In this document: positions 8,618 to 16,957 of the stretch, in pieces
Position numbering within the stretch: the first letter of the stretch is position 1
Layout of the letters: the number at the start of each line of letters is the position of its first letter
From: Pseudomonas citronellolis
GTDB lineage: Bacteria; Pseudomonadota; Gammaproteobacteria; Pseudomonadales; Pseudomonadaceae
Reading direction: 5' to 3'
Assembly (NCBI RefSeq): GCF_900112375.1
Contig: NZ_FOLS01000007.1
Coordinates: 2,620 to 66,619 of the forward strand
Length of the DNA stretch: 64,000 nt
Notes under the pieces: generated by a model
Database searches by the model: none
What the model saw: the letters and a program-made list of their open reading frames with translations, nothing else
Told to the model about the DNA's origin: nothing
Translations under genes and position numbers: made by a program

Positions 8618-10006
8618 GTGCCCCGCCAGACCCTCGCCGAACAGGTCGCCCAGTCCCTCGCCCGGCAGATCCGCGAAGGCGCGCTGCAGCGCGGCGACCG
8701 CCTGCCCTCGCTGCGCGAATACATGCGCCTGCACGGCCATTCGAAGAACACCGTGATCACCGCCTACGAGCTGCTGGCCGCCCAGGGCCTGGTGGAGGCG
8801 CGCCACGGCAAGGGCTTCTTCGTCCGCGCCAGTGCCCCACGCAACAGCGAGGCCGAGGAACCCCTGCCCTACACCCGCGCCCTGGACACCATCTGGATGA
8901 TGCACCAGCAGTTCGTCCGCGAGCCGGCCCGGGCGCCGCTGGGCGAAGGCTTCCCGCCGGTGGCCTGGCTGCAGGACATGCGCCTGGACCGCTTCACCCG
9001 CCAAGTGCTGCGCACCGACGCCAATTCGCTGTTCCGCTATGGCAACCGCCTGGGCAACCCGGCCCTGCGCCAGAGCCTGGTGCGCCGCCTGGCCGGCTAC
9101 GCCATCGACGGCAACCCGCGGCAGATCCTCACCACCCACGGCGCCAACCATGCGCTGGACCTGATCGTCCGGCGCTTCGTCGCCCCCGGCGACGCGGTGC
9201 TGGTGGAAAACCCCGGCTACTACCCGCTGTTCGGCAAGCTGCAACTGCAGGGCGCGCGCATGCTCAGCGTGCCGCGCCTGGCCGACGGGCCGGACCTGCA
9301 GGCGCTGGAGCAACTGCTGCGCCACGAGCGGCCGAAGCTGTTCTTCCTGCAGTCGGTGGGGCACAACCCCACCGGCTCGGACATCTCGCCGGTGAAGGCG
9401 CACCAGTTGCTGAAACTGGCCGACGAGCACGACCTGCTGCTGGTCGAGGACGACGCCATGGCCGACTTCAAGCCCAGCTCGGCGATCAAGGTCGCCACCC
9501 TCGACCAGCTACGCCGCACGCTCTACGTCGGCAGCTTCTCCAAGTCGATCTCGGCCTCGCTGCGGGTCGGCTTCATCGCCGGCAGCCGCGAGCGCATCGA
9601 GGAACTGGCGGACCTGAAGATGCTGCTGCACACCAGTTGCTCGGAGCTGTGCGAGCGCACGGTGGACGTGGCGCTGGGCGAAGGCTACTTCCTGCGCCAC
9701 CTCACCCGCCTGCAGGCCCAGGTCGCCACCGCCACCCACGCCGGGCTCGCAGTGCTGGACGCGCTGGGCGCCGAAGTGCTGTGCCGCCCGCAGCAGAGCC
9801 TGTACCTGTGGGCGCGCTTCCCGCACATCGACGACGCCGAGGCCTTCACCCGCGATGCGCTGCCCCAGGGCCTGGCGCTGGCGCCGGGCGCGATCTTCAG
9901 CACCGACCGCGGCCAGGCCAACCCCTGGATGCGCCTGAACGTGGCCTACCTGCAGGACCCGCTGTTCGCCGCCTGCGTGCGTCAGGCCGGCGGCTCGCGG
10001 CGGTAG
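8618..10006 (+). CDS. MocR-type (GntR-HTH plus aminotransferase) transcriptional regulator
   Basis: This 462-residue chimeric regulator has an N-terminal GntR winged helix (about residues 1-75, with [25 protein letters not shown]) joined to a fold-type I aminotransferase-like domain. The PLP-binding lysine is in [13 protein letters not shown], with the upstream NPGYYP and HNPTGSD motifs conserved. Start is GTG at 8618. Divergence from mvaA and the shared operator-like repeats make it the likely controller of mevalonate catabolism. That would be unlike P. mevalonii, where a differently named regulator (MvaR) has been described; this comparison is from memory. The 3' end overlaps the convergent GNAT gene by 25 bases. 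Confidence 0.9.
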   Translation: MPRQTLAEQVAQSLARQIREGALQRGDRLPSLREYMRLHGHSKNTVITAYELLAAQGLVEARHGKGFFVRASAPRNSEAEEPLPYTRALDTIWMMHQQFVREPARAPLGEGFPPVAWLQDMRLDRFTRQVLRTDANSLFRYGNRLGNPALRQSLVRRLAGYAIDGNPRQILTTHGANHALDLIVRRFVAPGDAVLVENPGYYPLFGKLQLQGARMLSVPRLADGPDLQALEQLLRHERPKLFFLQSVGHNPTGSDISPVKAHQLLKLADEHDLLLVEDDAMADFKPSSAIKVATLDQLRRTLYVGSFSKSISASLRVGFIAGSRERIEELADLKMLLHTSCSELCERTVDVALGEGYFLRHLTRLQAQVATATHAGLAVLDALGAEVLCRPQQSLYLWARFPHIDDAEAFTRDALPQGLALAPGAIFSTDRGQANPWMRLNVAYLQDPLFAACVRQAGGSRR

Positions 10007-10527
10007 ATGAGGGTGTCCTGGGTGCCGTGCCAGGCATCGTTGCGCACCCCGCGCAGGGTGCGCACCAGGCGGAAGCCGGCGGCCTCGGCCAGGCGCTGGC
10101 TGCGCGGGTTGGCCGAGGAGGTGGTGAGGTACAGCCGGGCCCGCGGCAACTGCCCGCAGACCTCGCGCAGCGCCGCGCTCAGGTAGCCCTGGCCGGCGAA
10201 GCGCGAACTGGCCCAGTAGCCGATCACGTAGCTGTCGCCCCTGCCCCGCGGCTGCAGGCCGATGCAGCCGATCACCTCGGCGCGGTCGGCGGACAGCAGG
10301 AACAGGCGCTTCTCCGCCAATGGCGCGGCGTAGTTGGCGATGGCGCCCTTGAGCGAGCGCAGCACCTGCTCGGCGCTCACCTGCGGGGTCACCCAGTCGA
10401 GGAAGGGCGCGTGCTCCGCGTAGCTGTCCTGCAACGCCCGGCGCAAGGGCTCGCAGAGCGCCAGGCTGGGGCGCACCAGCACGGCGTCGCGGGTCGTCAG
10501 ACGGTACTCCACGGGTGGCGTCGGCAT
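9982..10527 (-). CDS. GNAT-family N-acetyltransferase (RimJ/RimL-like)
   Basis: This 181-residue protein matches the GNAT fold of the RimJ/RimL subgroup. It contains YVIGYWASSRFAGQGYLSAALREV, with the acetyl-CoA pyrophosphate loop RFAGQGY, and a C-terminal NPRSQRLAEAAGFR segment that is characteristic of this group. Acceptor substrate is unknown; RimJ/L-like enzymes acetylate N-terminal amines of proteins or small molecules. It is convergent with the MocR gene and overlaps its last 25 bases. No strong RBS is visible before the ATG. Confidence 0.88.
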   Translation of the reverse strand: MPTPPVEYRLTTRDAVLVRPSLALCEPLRRALQDSYAEHAPFLDWVTPQVSAEQVLRSLKGAIANYAAPLAEKRLFLLSADRAEVIGCIGLQPRGRGDSYVIGYWASSRFAGQGYLSAALREVCGQLPRARLYLTTSSANPRSQRLAEAAGFRLVRTLRGVRNDAWHGTQDTLIYRREPPA

Positions 10528-10712
10528 GGCGGGGGTTCTTCGGGCGATGACGGTTCGCCAGCCTACCGCAGCCCGGCGCCGCCGGCACCTGCGCTGACGG
10601 CCACCCTGGCGCCTGCTTTACTACGAGCAGGGCCGGCCCGCCGTTCCAGGGAGCCGCGGAGCCACTGAAACACCCACGCGAGGAGACCGCGCGCAGTGAC
10701 GGAGGCCAAGCC

Positions 10713-11090
10713 ATGATCGACCTGGAACTGACCCGGCGCCTGCTCGACGGCGCCCTTCGCGCCGACGGCGGGCCCTTCCCGGTGGAGGCCATCGCCCGCC
10801 ACTACCACGCAGAACTGCACCGCCGCCTAGGCGCGGAAACGCCGGATGCCGACGTGGTCATCGCCAACGCCCTGATCCTCACCGACCTGCTGCGCCGCCT
10901 GGGGCTGCTGGAGGGCATCTACCACGGCAACGAGGTCGGCACTCCCAGCGACGGCGAACGTGTGACCGAAGATGGCAAGCGTTTCCTGGCCTTGCTGGAT
11001 GATCCGCGGTTCGTCGAATACCTGGGCAGGCAGCCCTTGCGTGGTGATCGCGATACGGTGCTGGAGGCGATTCGACGGTTCAGCGTGTAG
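10713..11090 (+). CDS. Hypothetical protein, 125 residues
   Basis: I do not recognise this protein. It is acidic overall, predicted mainly helical, with no signal peptide or membrane segment. Visible blocks are MIDLELTRRLLDGALR at the start, a central DVVIANALILTDLLRRLGLL helix, and a C-terminal EAIRRFSV. A GGAGG site precedes the ATG at ideal spacing, and the codon-position GC bias is normal for the genome, so it is probably a real gene. It is followed directly by a repeat cluster and has no operon partner. Confidence 0.7.
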   Translation: MIDLELTRRLLDGALRADGGPFPVEAIARHYHAELHRRLGAETPDADVVIANALILTDLLRRLGLLEGIYHGNEVGTPSDGERVTEDGKRFLALLDDPRFVEYLGRQPLRGDRDTVLEAIRRFSV

Positions 11091-11127
11091 GAGCAACTGT
11101 CTTGCATGCCGCGCCGAAGGTGCTCTT

Positions 11128-11197
11128 CGTAGGAGCGAGCTTGCTCGCGAACAGACTCCGCAGCGGGGGTTCATTCGCGAGCAAGCTCGCTCCTACG
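11128..11197. repeat. REPIN (inverted REP pair)
   Basis: Inverted arms at 11129-11152 and 11174-11197 are near-perfect complements (GTAGGAGCGAGCTTGCTCGC core). The same arms recur at 22449-22515 with a different spacer of similar length, showing a dispersed repeat family. Confidence 0.85.
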
Positions 11198-11322
11198 AGA
11201 AGCCGTGCTAGCCGGAACCCCGGCGTAGGATGGGTTGAGCGAAGCGATACCCATCGCCATGACCGCATGGGTTTCGCAAACTCAACCCATCCTACGGACC
11301 TCCGCCATTTCCGCGAACGTAG

Positions 11323-11350
11323 GGCGTATAACCGTTCGCGGTTATACGCC
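11323..11350. repeat. Perfect 12-bp hairpin with TTCG loop
   Basis: GGCGTATAACCG, then loop TTCG, then CGGTTATACGCC. A degenerate copy of the same palindrome lies near 122-150. There is no run of T after it, so it is a repeat-family hairpin rather than a classical terminator. Confidence 0.75.
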
Positions 11351-11642
11351 GTTGGCCCAAGCACCGGAGCCAAGGACAGCAACCCATCCTACGGAGCGCA
11401 AGCGCGATGCAGACCTATACGGCTGACTCAGGACTTCCTGTTCACACCGGACGGTCCCCTCTCCCGCTTGCGGGGGAGGGTTAGGGAGGGGGAAACATGG
11501 CGTCAGGAGAAACACCATGCCTCGGATCAAGCTCCGTTCCCTCTCCCCAGCCCTCTCCCTGAAGGGAGAGGGGGCTGTCCGGAGTAGCCGGGAGGTTGGG
11601 CGTCATCCTGACACCCCGGCGCCCATCCCAGATCAGGCTCTG

Positions 11643-14069
11643 TCAGAACCCCACACTAGCCTGCACGAAGAACGTCCGCGGCTGACCAACATAGATGCCG
11701 GCGTTATTGTCGCTGGAGCGGGTGAAGCTCTCCTTGTCGAAGAGGTTCTTCACCCCCGCGCCGAGCTTGAGGTTGGACAGCTGCGGGCCGAAGTCGTAGC
11801 CCACCCGGGCGTTCCACAGGGCGTAGCCGGGGATGTCGCCGTACTGGCCGTCGGCGGTCGGTTCGGTGATGTAGTTGTGGGTGAAGCTGCCGTCGGCGTT
11901 GGTGCTCGGGCCGGGGGCGCGTTGGGCGGATTGGGCGAAGGCGTCGACGTTGTAGGTCCAGCGGTCGCGCACGTAGCGCAGGCCCAGGGTGGCCACCTGG
12001 CGCGAGTAGAACGGCAGGTCGCGGCCCTTGAAGCCGGGGATCTCGCCTTCGTAGGTGGCACGGGTGTAGGCCAGGGTGCCGTAGGCGGTCAGGCCTTCCA
12101 GGCGCGGGTCCAGCGCGGCCAGGTCGTAGTGCGCGGAGGTCTCGATGCCCTGGTGCTTGGTGGCGCCCAGATTGGTCCAGCCCACGTCGTTGCTGATGTA
12201 CTGCAGCTCGTCGTCGAAGTCGATGTAGAACAGCGTCACCTCGCCGCCGAAGGCGCCGTCGTCGTAGCGCGTGCCGATCTCGTAGGTGCGCGCCTTCTCC
12301 GGCTCCAGGCCGTCGGCGGTCTGGTCGCCGCGGCCGCCCTGGCCGAGCTGGAAGTACTGCAGGCTGCCGAAGGAGGTCTCGTAGTTGGCGAACAGCTTCC
12401 AGGCGTCGGAGACGTGGTACATCACGCTCAGCGCCGGCAGCGGCTCGTTGTAGTCCTTGCTGCGGTTCTTCGCCTGCACCGGCTTGCCCTTGTTGTCCAG
12501 CACCGGGCGGTCCTGCCAGTCGGTGGAGATGCGCTCGAAGCGGATGCCGGGGGTGACCGTCCAGTTGCCGACGTCGATCTTGTCGTCGATGTACAGCGAG
12601 TTGGCCTCGGTGCCGCCGGTGCGGTCCTGGTAGATGTGGCCGTCGGCGCCGGGTTGCGGCGTCGGCACGTTGTTCACCAGGGCCACCTGGGAGGCGCGCT
12701 CTTCCATGTCTTCCTTCAGGTAGCGGTAGCCGATGCTCGCCTCCTGGGTGGTCGGGCCGACGAAGAAGATCCGCGAGACGCGCGGCTCGAAGCCGAAGGT
12801 GTGGTAGTCGCGCGGGTAGGACGCCAGGGTCTTGAGGTCGCGGTTGGCGATGTCGCTGCCGCGGAAGCTGTCGCTGTAGTAGGTCAGCACTTCCAGCTGG
12901 GTCAGGTCGTCGATCTTGCGCGTCCACTTGAACGAGCCGTCGCTGCGGCGGCCGCGGAAGTTGTCGTAGTCGCGCACCGACTGGTACGGGTCGTGGTCGT
13001 ACTGGGCCTGGGTCAGGCCGCCGGGCATGTCGGCGGTGCCGTCGTAGTAGTGCAGGTTCAGGGCGAAATCGTCGGCGTCGGTGGGCGCCCAGTGGGTCTT
13101 GAGGGTGACGTCGTCGATGTCGTTGTGGTTGTTGCTGTCGCGGTAGCCGTCGCCCTTCACCCCGGAATACAGCAGGGCCATGCCGATGCCGTTGTCCGCG
13201 GTGCCGCCGACGAAGGCGTTCTGCATCTGCTTCCAGCCGCCGTGGCCGGCGTGCTCGACGGTGGTGCCGACTTCGCCGGAGAACTTCTCGGGGATGGCGC
13301 GGGTGACGAAGTTGATCACCCCGCCGACGTTCTGCGGACCGTAGCGCACGGAGCCGGCGCCGCGGACCACGTCGATGCTGTCGTAGCTGCCGGCCACGCC
13401 GGGGAACATCGACAGCTGCGGCTGGCCGTAGGGCGCCACGGCGGCCGGCACGCCGTCGATGAGGATGGTCGAGCGCGGCGACAGGCGCGAGGTCAGGCCG
13501 CGCACGCCGACGTTGAGGGAAACGTCGCTGCCGCCGGTGCCGTTGTTGTCCTGCACCTGCACGCCGGGGATGCCGCGCAGCGCCTCGCGCACGCTGACCA
13601 CGCCCTTCTCCTGCATGGCCTCGCGGCGCACCACGGTGCGCGCGCCGGGGTGGTTCTGCACGTCGCGCTCCTGGGCGTCGGCCAGCCAGTCGCCGACCAC
13701 CTTCACCTCGGAGGATTCCATCTGCAGCGGTTCGTCGGCGCCGGCCGCGCGCTTGCGCAGGACGATGCCGTTGCCGACAACTTCGTAGTCCAGGCCGCTG
13801 CCCTGCAGCAGGCGTTCCAGGGCCTGTTCCGGAGTCAGCTCGCCGCTGACCGCCGGGGCCTGCTTGCCTTCCACCAGGTCGGGGGTGAAGAACAGTTGCA
13901 GCGAAGTCTGCTGGCCCAGTTGCTTGAGCGCGTCGTTCAGCGGCATCGGGCGGATGTCCACCTGGGCGGCCTGGGCCTGGCCGATGGCGGCGGCGATGGC
14001 CAGGCTCAGGGCCAGCGGCAGCAGGTGGCGGGCGGTGCGGTTGGAGCGGCGGTGCGAAGGGTTGGTCAC
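11643..14069 (-). CDS. fecA: FecA-like TonB-dependent outer-membrane transducer/receptor
   Basis: This 808-residue outer-membrane receptor has a signal peptide (about residues 1-34, ending AQA), then an STN signalling domain (about 36-110, MPLNDALKQLGQQTSLQLFF) that talks to FecR. A TonB-box-like ESSEVKVVGD region, the plug domain (IDVVRGAGSVRYGPQNVGG) and a 22-strand barrel ending in aromatic Phe follow. The STN domain and the upstream fecI-fecR genes identify it as a surface-signalling receptor. Overall form matches ferric citrate receptor FecA, but the ligand is not proven by sequence. It follows fecR after 98 bases on the same strand. Confidence 0.88.
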   Translation of the reverse strand: MTNPSHRRSNRTARHLLPLALSLAIAAAIGQAQAAQVDIRPMPLNDALKQLGQQTSLQLFFTPDLVEGKQAPAVSGELTPEQALERLLQGSGLDYEVVGNGIVLRKRAAGADEPLQMESSEVKVVGDWLADAQERDVQNHPGARTVVRREAMQEKGVVSVREALRGIPGVQVQDNNGTGGSDVSLNVGVRGLTSRLSPRSTILIDGVPAAVAPYGQPQLSMFPGVAGSYDSIDVVRGAGSVRYGPQNVGGVINFVTRAIPEKFSGEVGTTVEHAGHGGWKQMQNAFVGGTADNGIGMALLYSGVKGDGYRDSNNHNDIDDVTLKTHWAPTDADDFALNLHYYDGTADMPGGLTQAQYDHDPYQSVRDYDNFRGRRSDGSFKWTRKIDDLTQLEVLTYYSDSFRGSDIANRDLKTLASYPRDYHTFGFEPRVSRIFFVGPTTQEASIGYRYLKEDMEERASQVALVNNVPTPQPGADGHIYQDRTGGTEANSLYIDDKIDVGNWTVTPGIRFERISTDWQDRPVLDNKGKPVQAKNRSKDYNEPLPALSVMYHVSDAWKLFANYETSFGSLQYFQLGQGGRGDQTADGLEPEKARTYEIGTRYDDGAFGGEVTLFYIDFDDELQYISNDVGWTNLGATKHQGIETSAHYDLAALDPRLEGLTAYGTLAYTRATYEGEIPGFKGRDLPFYSRQVATLGLRYVRDRWTYNVDAFAQSAQRAPGPSTNADGSFTHNYITEPTADGQYGDIPGYALWNARVGYDFGPQLSNLKLGAGVKNLFDKESFTRSSDNNAGIYVGQPRTFFVQASVGF

Positions 14070-14167
14070 GATGTTCCTGTTCCTTGAGGTCCCAATGGCG
14101 GCGCGCAGGAAACGGGCCTTGCGAGCCTTTGCCGGGGAAGACGAAACAGGGCGATGAAAACCTGAAT

Positions 14168-15130
14168 CTAACGGAGAATTATTTCGCTTGAGCCGTCGGC
14201 CAAGGTCTGCACCTTGACCGGCAACAGGTGCGGCAGCGCCATCAGCAAGGCGTTGGTGTCGTCCACGCGGAACACGCTGGTCAGGCGCATCTTCGCCACT
14301 TCCGGGCTACCGACGCGCAGCGGCTGGGCGCGGTAGCGGGAAACCTCGCGGGCCACTTCGGCCAGGCTCGCGCCGTTGAACACCAGGCGCCCGTCGCGCC
14401 AGGCGGTCTGCGCGGCAACATCGGTGGCCGCGGCCGGCGCCACCCGCCCCTGGGCGTCGATGTGCGTGCCCAGGCCCGCGGTCAGCAATTGCTCGGCGCT
14501 GGCCGCTTCACGCCCGGCGACCCGCACCTTGCCCTCCTCCACCGCCACCCGCACCTCGTCGGCGTCGCGGCGCACGTCGAAGCGCGTGCCGGTAACGGTC
14601 ACCGCGCCCAGGCCGGCGTCCACCACGAAAGGCCTGTCGGCGGCATGGGCGACGCTGAACATGGCTTCGCCGCGTTCCAGGGTCACGTCGCGGCGTTGGT
14701 CGTGGAAGCGTACCTGCAGGCGGGTATTGCCGTTGAGTTCCAGTTGGCTGCCGTCGGGCAACTCCACCTGGCGGCGCTCGCCCAGGGCGGTGTGGAACTC
14801 GGCGCTGTAGTCGCGGCCCCAGCCGCTGAACAGCGCGATGCCGGCGGCCAGCCCGGCCACGCAGGCCGCCGCGGCGAACGCCGGCCAGCGCCGCCGGGTC
14901 TTTTGCGGGCGCAAGGCGACCGGCTCGTCGGCGGCCAATTCGCGCAGGCGCTGCGCCGGGATCAGGTCGGCGGCGCCCCACAGGCGCTGCAGCTGCTCGA
15001 ATTCGTCGCGGTGTTCCGGCGTCGCCAGCCACGCGTCGAAGGCGGCCTGCTCGGCGGCGTCCAGGGCGCCGTCCTGCACCCGCGCGAACCAGCGGGCGGC
15101 GGCATCGCGCGGTTGTTCGGTCAACGCCAT
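14168..15130 (-). CDS. fecR: FecR-family anti-sigma/sigma-regulator
   Basis: This 320-residue inner-membrane signalling protein has a cytoplasmic FecR N-terminal domain (DUF4880; AARWFARVQDGALDAAEQAAF) and one membrane segment (about residues 81-103). The periplasmic FecR domain includes VELPDGSQLELNGNTRL and VTGTRFDV, followed by an STN-like C-terminus that contacts the receptor's N-domain. It lies between fecI (52 bases upstream) and fecA. On ligand binding FecA signals through FecR to activate FecI, a role inferred from the E. coli and Pseudomonas systems. Confidence 0.93.
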   Translation of the reverse strand: MALTEQPRDAAARWFARVQDGALDAAEQAAFDAWLATPEHRDEFEQLQRLWGAADLIPAQRLRELAADEPVALRPQKTRRRWPAFAAAACVAGLAAGIALFSGWGRDYSAEFHTALGERRQVELPDGSQLELNGNTRLQVRFHDQRRDVTLERGEAMFSVAHAADRPFVVDAGLGAVTVTGTRFDVRRDADEVRVAVEEGKVRVAGREAASAEQLLTAGLGTHIDAQGRVAPAAATDVAAQTAWRDGRLVFNGASLAEVAREVSRYRAQPLRVGSPEVAKMRLTSVFRVDDTNALLMALPHLLPVKVQTLADGSSEIILR

Positions 15131-15182
15131 GGGGCGCTCCCCGGCGAGGTGCTTGGGGTCGGTTTCACTGGCTGGTCCTTCA

Positions 15183-15680
15183 TCACGGTGTGTCGCCCAG
15201 GCGGTCCCTGAGGTGGCGCAGGGTACGGATCATATATTTTTCCACCATGTTCTTGCTCAGCCCCAGGCGCTCGGCGATTTCCGCCTGGGACAGCCCCTCC
15301 AGCTTCTGCCAGACGAATACCTTGCGGCAATTGGCCGGCAGTTCGGCCAGGGCGCGTTCGATGGAACTGGCCAGCTGTACCGCGTGCATGGTGGTCTCCG
15401 GGTCGCCGTCGGGCGCTTCGTGCTCGTCCAGGTGCTCGATGCCCACCGGCGGATGCGCCTGTTCGCGGCGGAAGGCGTCGATGGCCAGGTTGCGCGCCGT
15501 GCGGTGCAGGTAGGCGCGCGGCTGCGCCACCGTGGCCTGCGGGGCTTCCAGCAGGCGCAGGTAGGTGTCGTGGGCCAGGTCCTCCGCCTCGTGCCGATTG
15601 CGCAGGCGGCGGGTCCAGGCTCCGATGAGCTCCTCGTAGTGTTCGAAGAGGCCAGGCTTGCGCGGGGGTTTGGCGGGCAT
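15183..15680 (-). CDS. fecI: FecI-like ECF sigma factor
   Basis: This 165-residue ECF sigma factor of the iron-starvation type has region 2 with RHEAEDLAHDTYLRLL and region 4 with LEGLSQAEIAERLGLSKNMVEKYMIRTL. It is expected to drive fecA transcription when released by FecR. The ATG at 15680 gives the usual family length; it lacks a clear Shine-Dalgarno site. A frame extension to 15776 would add 32 unconserved residues and would run through the Fur-like promoter element, so it was rejected. Confidence 0.9.
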   Translation of the reverse strand: MPAKPPRKPGLFEHYEELIGAWTRRLRNRHEAEDLAHDTYLRLLEAPQATVAQPRAYLHRTARNLAIDAFRREQAHPPVGIEHLDEHEAPDGDPETTMHAVQLASSIERALAELPANCRKVFVWQKLEGLSQAEIAERLGLSKNMVEKYMIRTLRHLRDRLGDTP

Positions 15681-15704
15681 GGGAGGAATAAACGCGAAGA
15701 ATGA

Positions 15705-15723
15705 GCAAATGGTAATGCTTCCT
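15705..15723 (-). promoter_or_regulatory. Weak Fur-box-like site upstream of fecI
   Basis: The 19 bases match the GATAATGATAATCATTATC consensus at about 11 positions (core AAATGGTAATG). It lies 25-43 bases upstream of the fecI start, where iron-repressed sigma-factor genes carry their Fur site. The match is weak by itself; position is the main support. Confidence 0.35.
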
Positions 15724-15848
15724 GTTTTCCACTTGCAATCTCCGCCCGGCAACTTCCCGCGGCATTTCCCCGGCAAGCCTCCGGAACCCCGGGGCGCCTG
15801 CGCCCGTCAACCCAGTAGACACAACGCAACGAGGAAGGAGCATCGAAC

Positions 15849-16358
15849 ATGAAAGGCACTGGCATCCTCCGCGGCGCCCTGCTCTGGGGCGCCCTGCTGG
15901 TATCCGCACCGCTGCTGGCGGCCGATACCGGGGTGCAGGACTTCGTCAGCCGGGCCTCGGCCACCGGCCTGGCCACCATAGACGCGGCGAAAATGGCGCT
16001 GAGCAAGAGCCGCTCGGCGGACGTGAAGACCTTCGCAGTCCACCTCATCGACGACAACACCAAGGCCCAGGTCCAGCTCAAGACCCTGGCCGAAAGCCGC
16101 CAGCTGCAACTGGCGGAAGGGCCCGACGAGGCCGACAGCGCCAGGCTGAAGGAACTGGAGACGCGCCAGGACGACTTCGACGCGGCCTTCGCCAGCAGCC
16201 AGGTCCGCGCCCAGGAAGAGGCGCTGCAGCTGTTCAGCGAAGCGGCGCAACAGACCGCGGACGAGGACCTGCGGCAATTCGCCCAGAACAACCTGGCGGT
16301 GTTGCGCCTGCACCTGCAGATGGCCCGCCAGCTGGCCGAGGCCCATGGCGACGGCTGA
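15849..16358 (+). CDS. DUF4142 secreted/periplasmic protein
   Basis: This 169-residue protein has a clear signal peptide (about residues 1-24, ending LLA-AD) and a DUF4142 four-helix, ferritin-like domain with FVSRASATGLATIDAAKMAL and SRSADVKTFAVHLIDDNT. DUF4142 proteins are exported helical proteins of unknown biochemical role, often found among stress-induced or envelope genes. A strong GAGGAAGGAG site precedes the start. The next gene, a DUF883 membrane protein, follows after about 130 bases and may be co-expressed. Confidence 0.88.
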   Translation: MKGTGILRGALLWGALLVSAPLLAADTGVQDFVSRASATGLATIDAAKMALSKSRSADVKTFAVHLIDDNTKAQVQLKTLAESRQLQLAEGPDEADSARLKELETRQDDFDAAFASSQVRAQEEALQLFSEAAQQTADEDLRQFAQNNLAVLRLHLQMARQLAEAHGDG

Positions 16359-16488
16359 GTGGCGTATCGCCGAATCCTCGTCGAGCGCCGGCCGCCATCG
16401 GACGAAACCGGCTACACCTACAGGGGACGATGGCTCCGGGCAGTGCAAGAAGGTCCGGAGCAGGCCCATGAAGACACAGGAGAACCCC

Positions 16489-16803
16489 ATGACCCCGCAT
16501 CGATGGTTTCCCTCCCGCCGCCACGACAGCGTGGCCGAACTGCAGACACTGGTCGACGAGCTGACGGCGCTGCTCGATGGCGGCCGCGAGCTGGCCGCCA
16601 AGGACATCCCCGCGTTCAAGGCGCGCCTGCGCCACCTGACCGACGACTGCCAGGCCATCGGCGACCGCCTGGCCTACCAGGGCCGGCGCGCGCTGCGCCG
16701 CGGCGGCGACTATGCCAGCGAGCATCCCTGGCAGGTCGCGCTCATCCTCGCCGCCACCTGCGGTGCGCTGGCCGCCGTCTGCCTGGTGAGCCGCCGGCGC
16801 TGA
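16489..16803 (+). CDS. DUF883 (ElaB/YqjD/YgaM-like) inner-membrane protein
   Basis: This 104-residue protein has a DUF883 helical domain (SVAELQTLVDELTALL, rich in Ala, Leu, Asp and Arg) followed by the signature HPWQVALILAATCGALAAV membrane segment and a terminal basic RRR. E. coli relatives tether ribosomes to the inner membrane in stationary phase. The ATG at 16489 was chosen for its AGGAGA site; an in-frame ATG at 16468 (MKTQEN) is an alternative that adds seven residues. Confidence 0.85.
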   Translation: MTPHRWFPSRRHDSVAELQTLVDELTALLDGGRELAAKDIPAFKARLRHLTDDCQAIGDRLAYQGRRALRRGGDYASEHPWQVALILAATCGALAAVCLVSRRR

Positions 16804-16857
16804 ACCGACGCCACGCCCGCCCACGCTACTCATCGACCTTCGAATCCCTCCCCCTGC

Positions 16858-16879
16858 GCGCCGCCCTCACGGGCGGCGC
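16858..16879 (+). terminator. GC-rich hairpin, possible terminator after DUF883 gene
   Basis: A perfect 9-bp stem GCGCCGCCC / GGGCGGCGC closes on a TCAC loop 55 bases past the DUF883 stop. The next bases are not a T-run; a short TTTTT occurs only at 16903-16907. It may be a weak or Rho-assisted terminator. Confidence 0.45.
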
Positions 16880-16910
16880 ATTGGGCGCTTTCGCATTGTG
16901 CATTTTTAGT

Positions 16911-16922
16911 ATGTAATTACAT
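16911..16922. promoter_or_regulatory. Palindromic candidate autoregulatory operator of the KfrA-like gene
   Basis: The perfect 12-base palindrome ATGTAATTACAT lies in an unusually AT-rich patch (16895-16945) just 36 bases before the KfrA-like start. A second short palindrome GTACGGTAC follows at 16931-16939. Plasmid KfrA binds repeats in its own promoter, so an autoregulatory site is plausible here. Confidence 0.45.
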
Positions 16923-16957
16923 GCTACATAGTACGGTACGAAACGAGCGAAACAGCC

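Larger units (their letters stand above)
11091..11642. repeat. Cluster of four palindromic repeat families
   Basis: No gene is supported in this stretch of about 550 bases. It contains a REPIN (11128-11197) whose arms read GTAGGAGCGAGC and its complement, and a second inverted repeat at 11224-11240 / 11281-11296 with core TAGGATGGGTTGAG. It also has a perfect 12-bp hairpin closed by a TTCG loop at 11323-11350, and two GGGAGAGGG-type palindromes near 11455-11485 and 11540-11572. It sits between a hypothetical gene and the 3' end of fecA. The hairpins could act as terminators or mRNA-end stabilisers. Confidence 0.75.

Noticed and set aside
11102-11587. A 161-codon gene across the repeat cluster
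   Set aside because: The frame is made of REPIN and other palindromic repeats; no ribosome site or similarity.
11517-14087. Open frame of about 856 codons antisense to fecA
   Set aside because: Val/Gly/Ala-rich translation with no domain; fecA on the other strand has full-length family similarity and the fecI-fecR context.
15681-15776. N-terminal extension of FecI to an upstream ATG
   Set aside because: The added residues are not conserved in ECF sigma factors and would cover the probable promoter with its Fur-like site.
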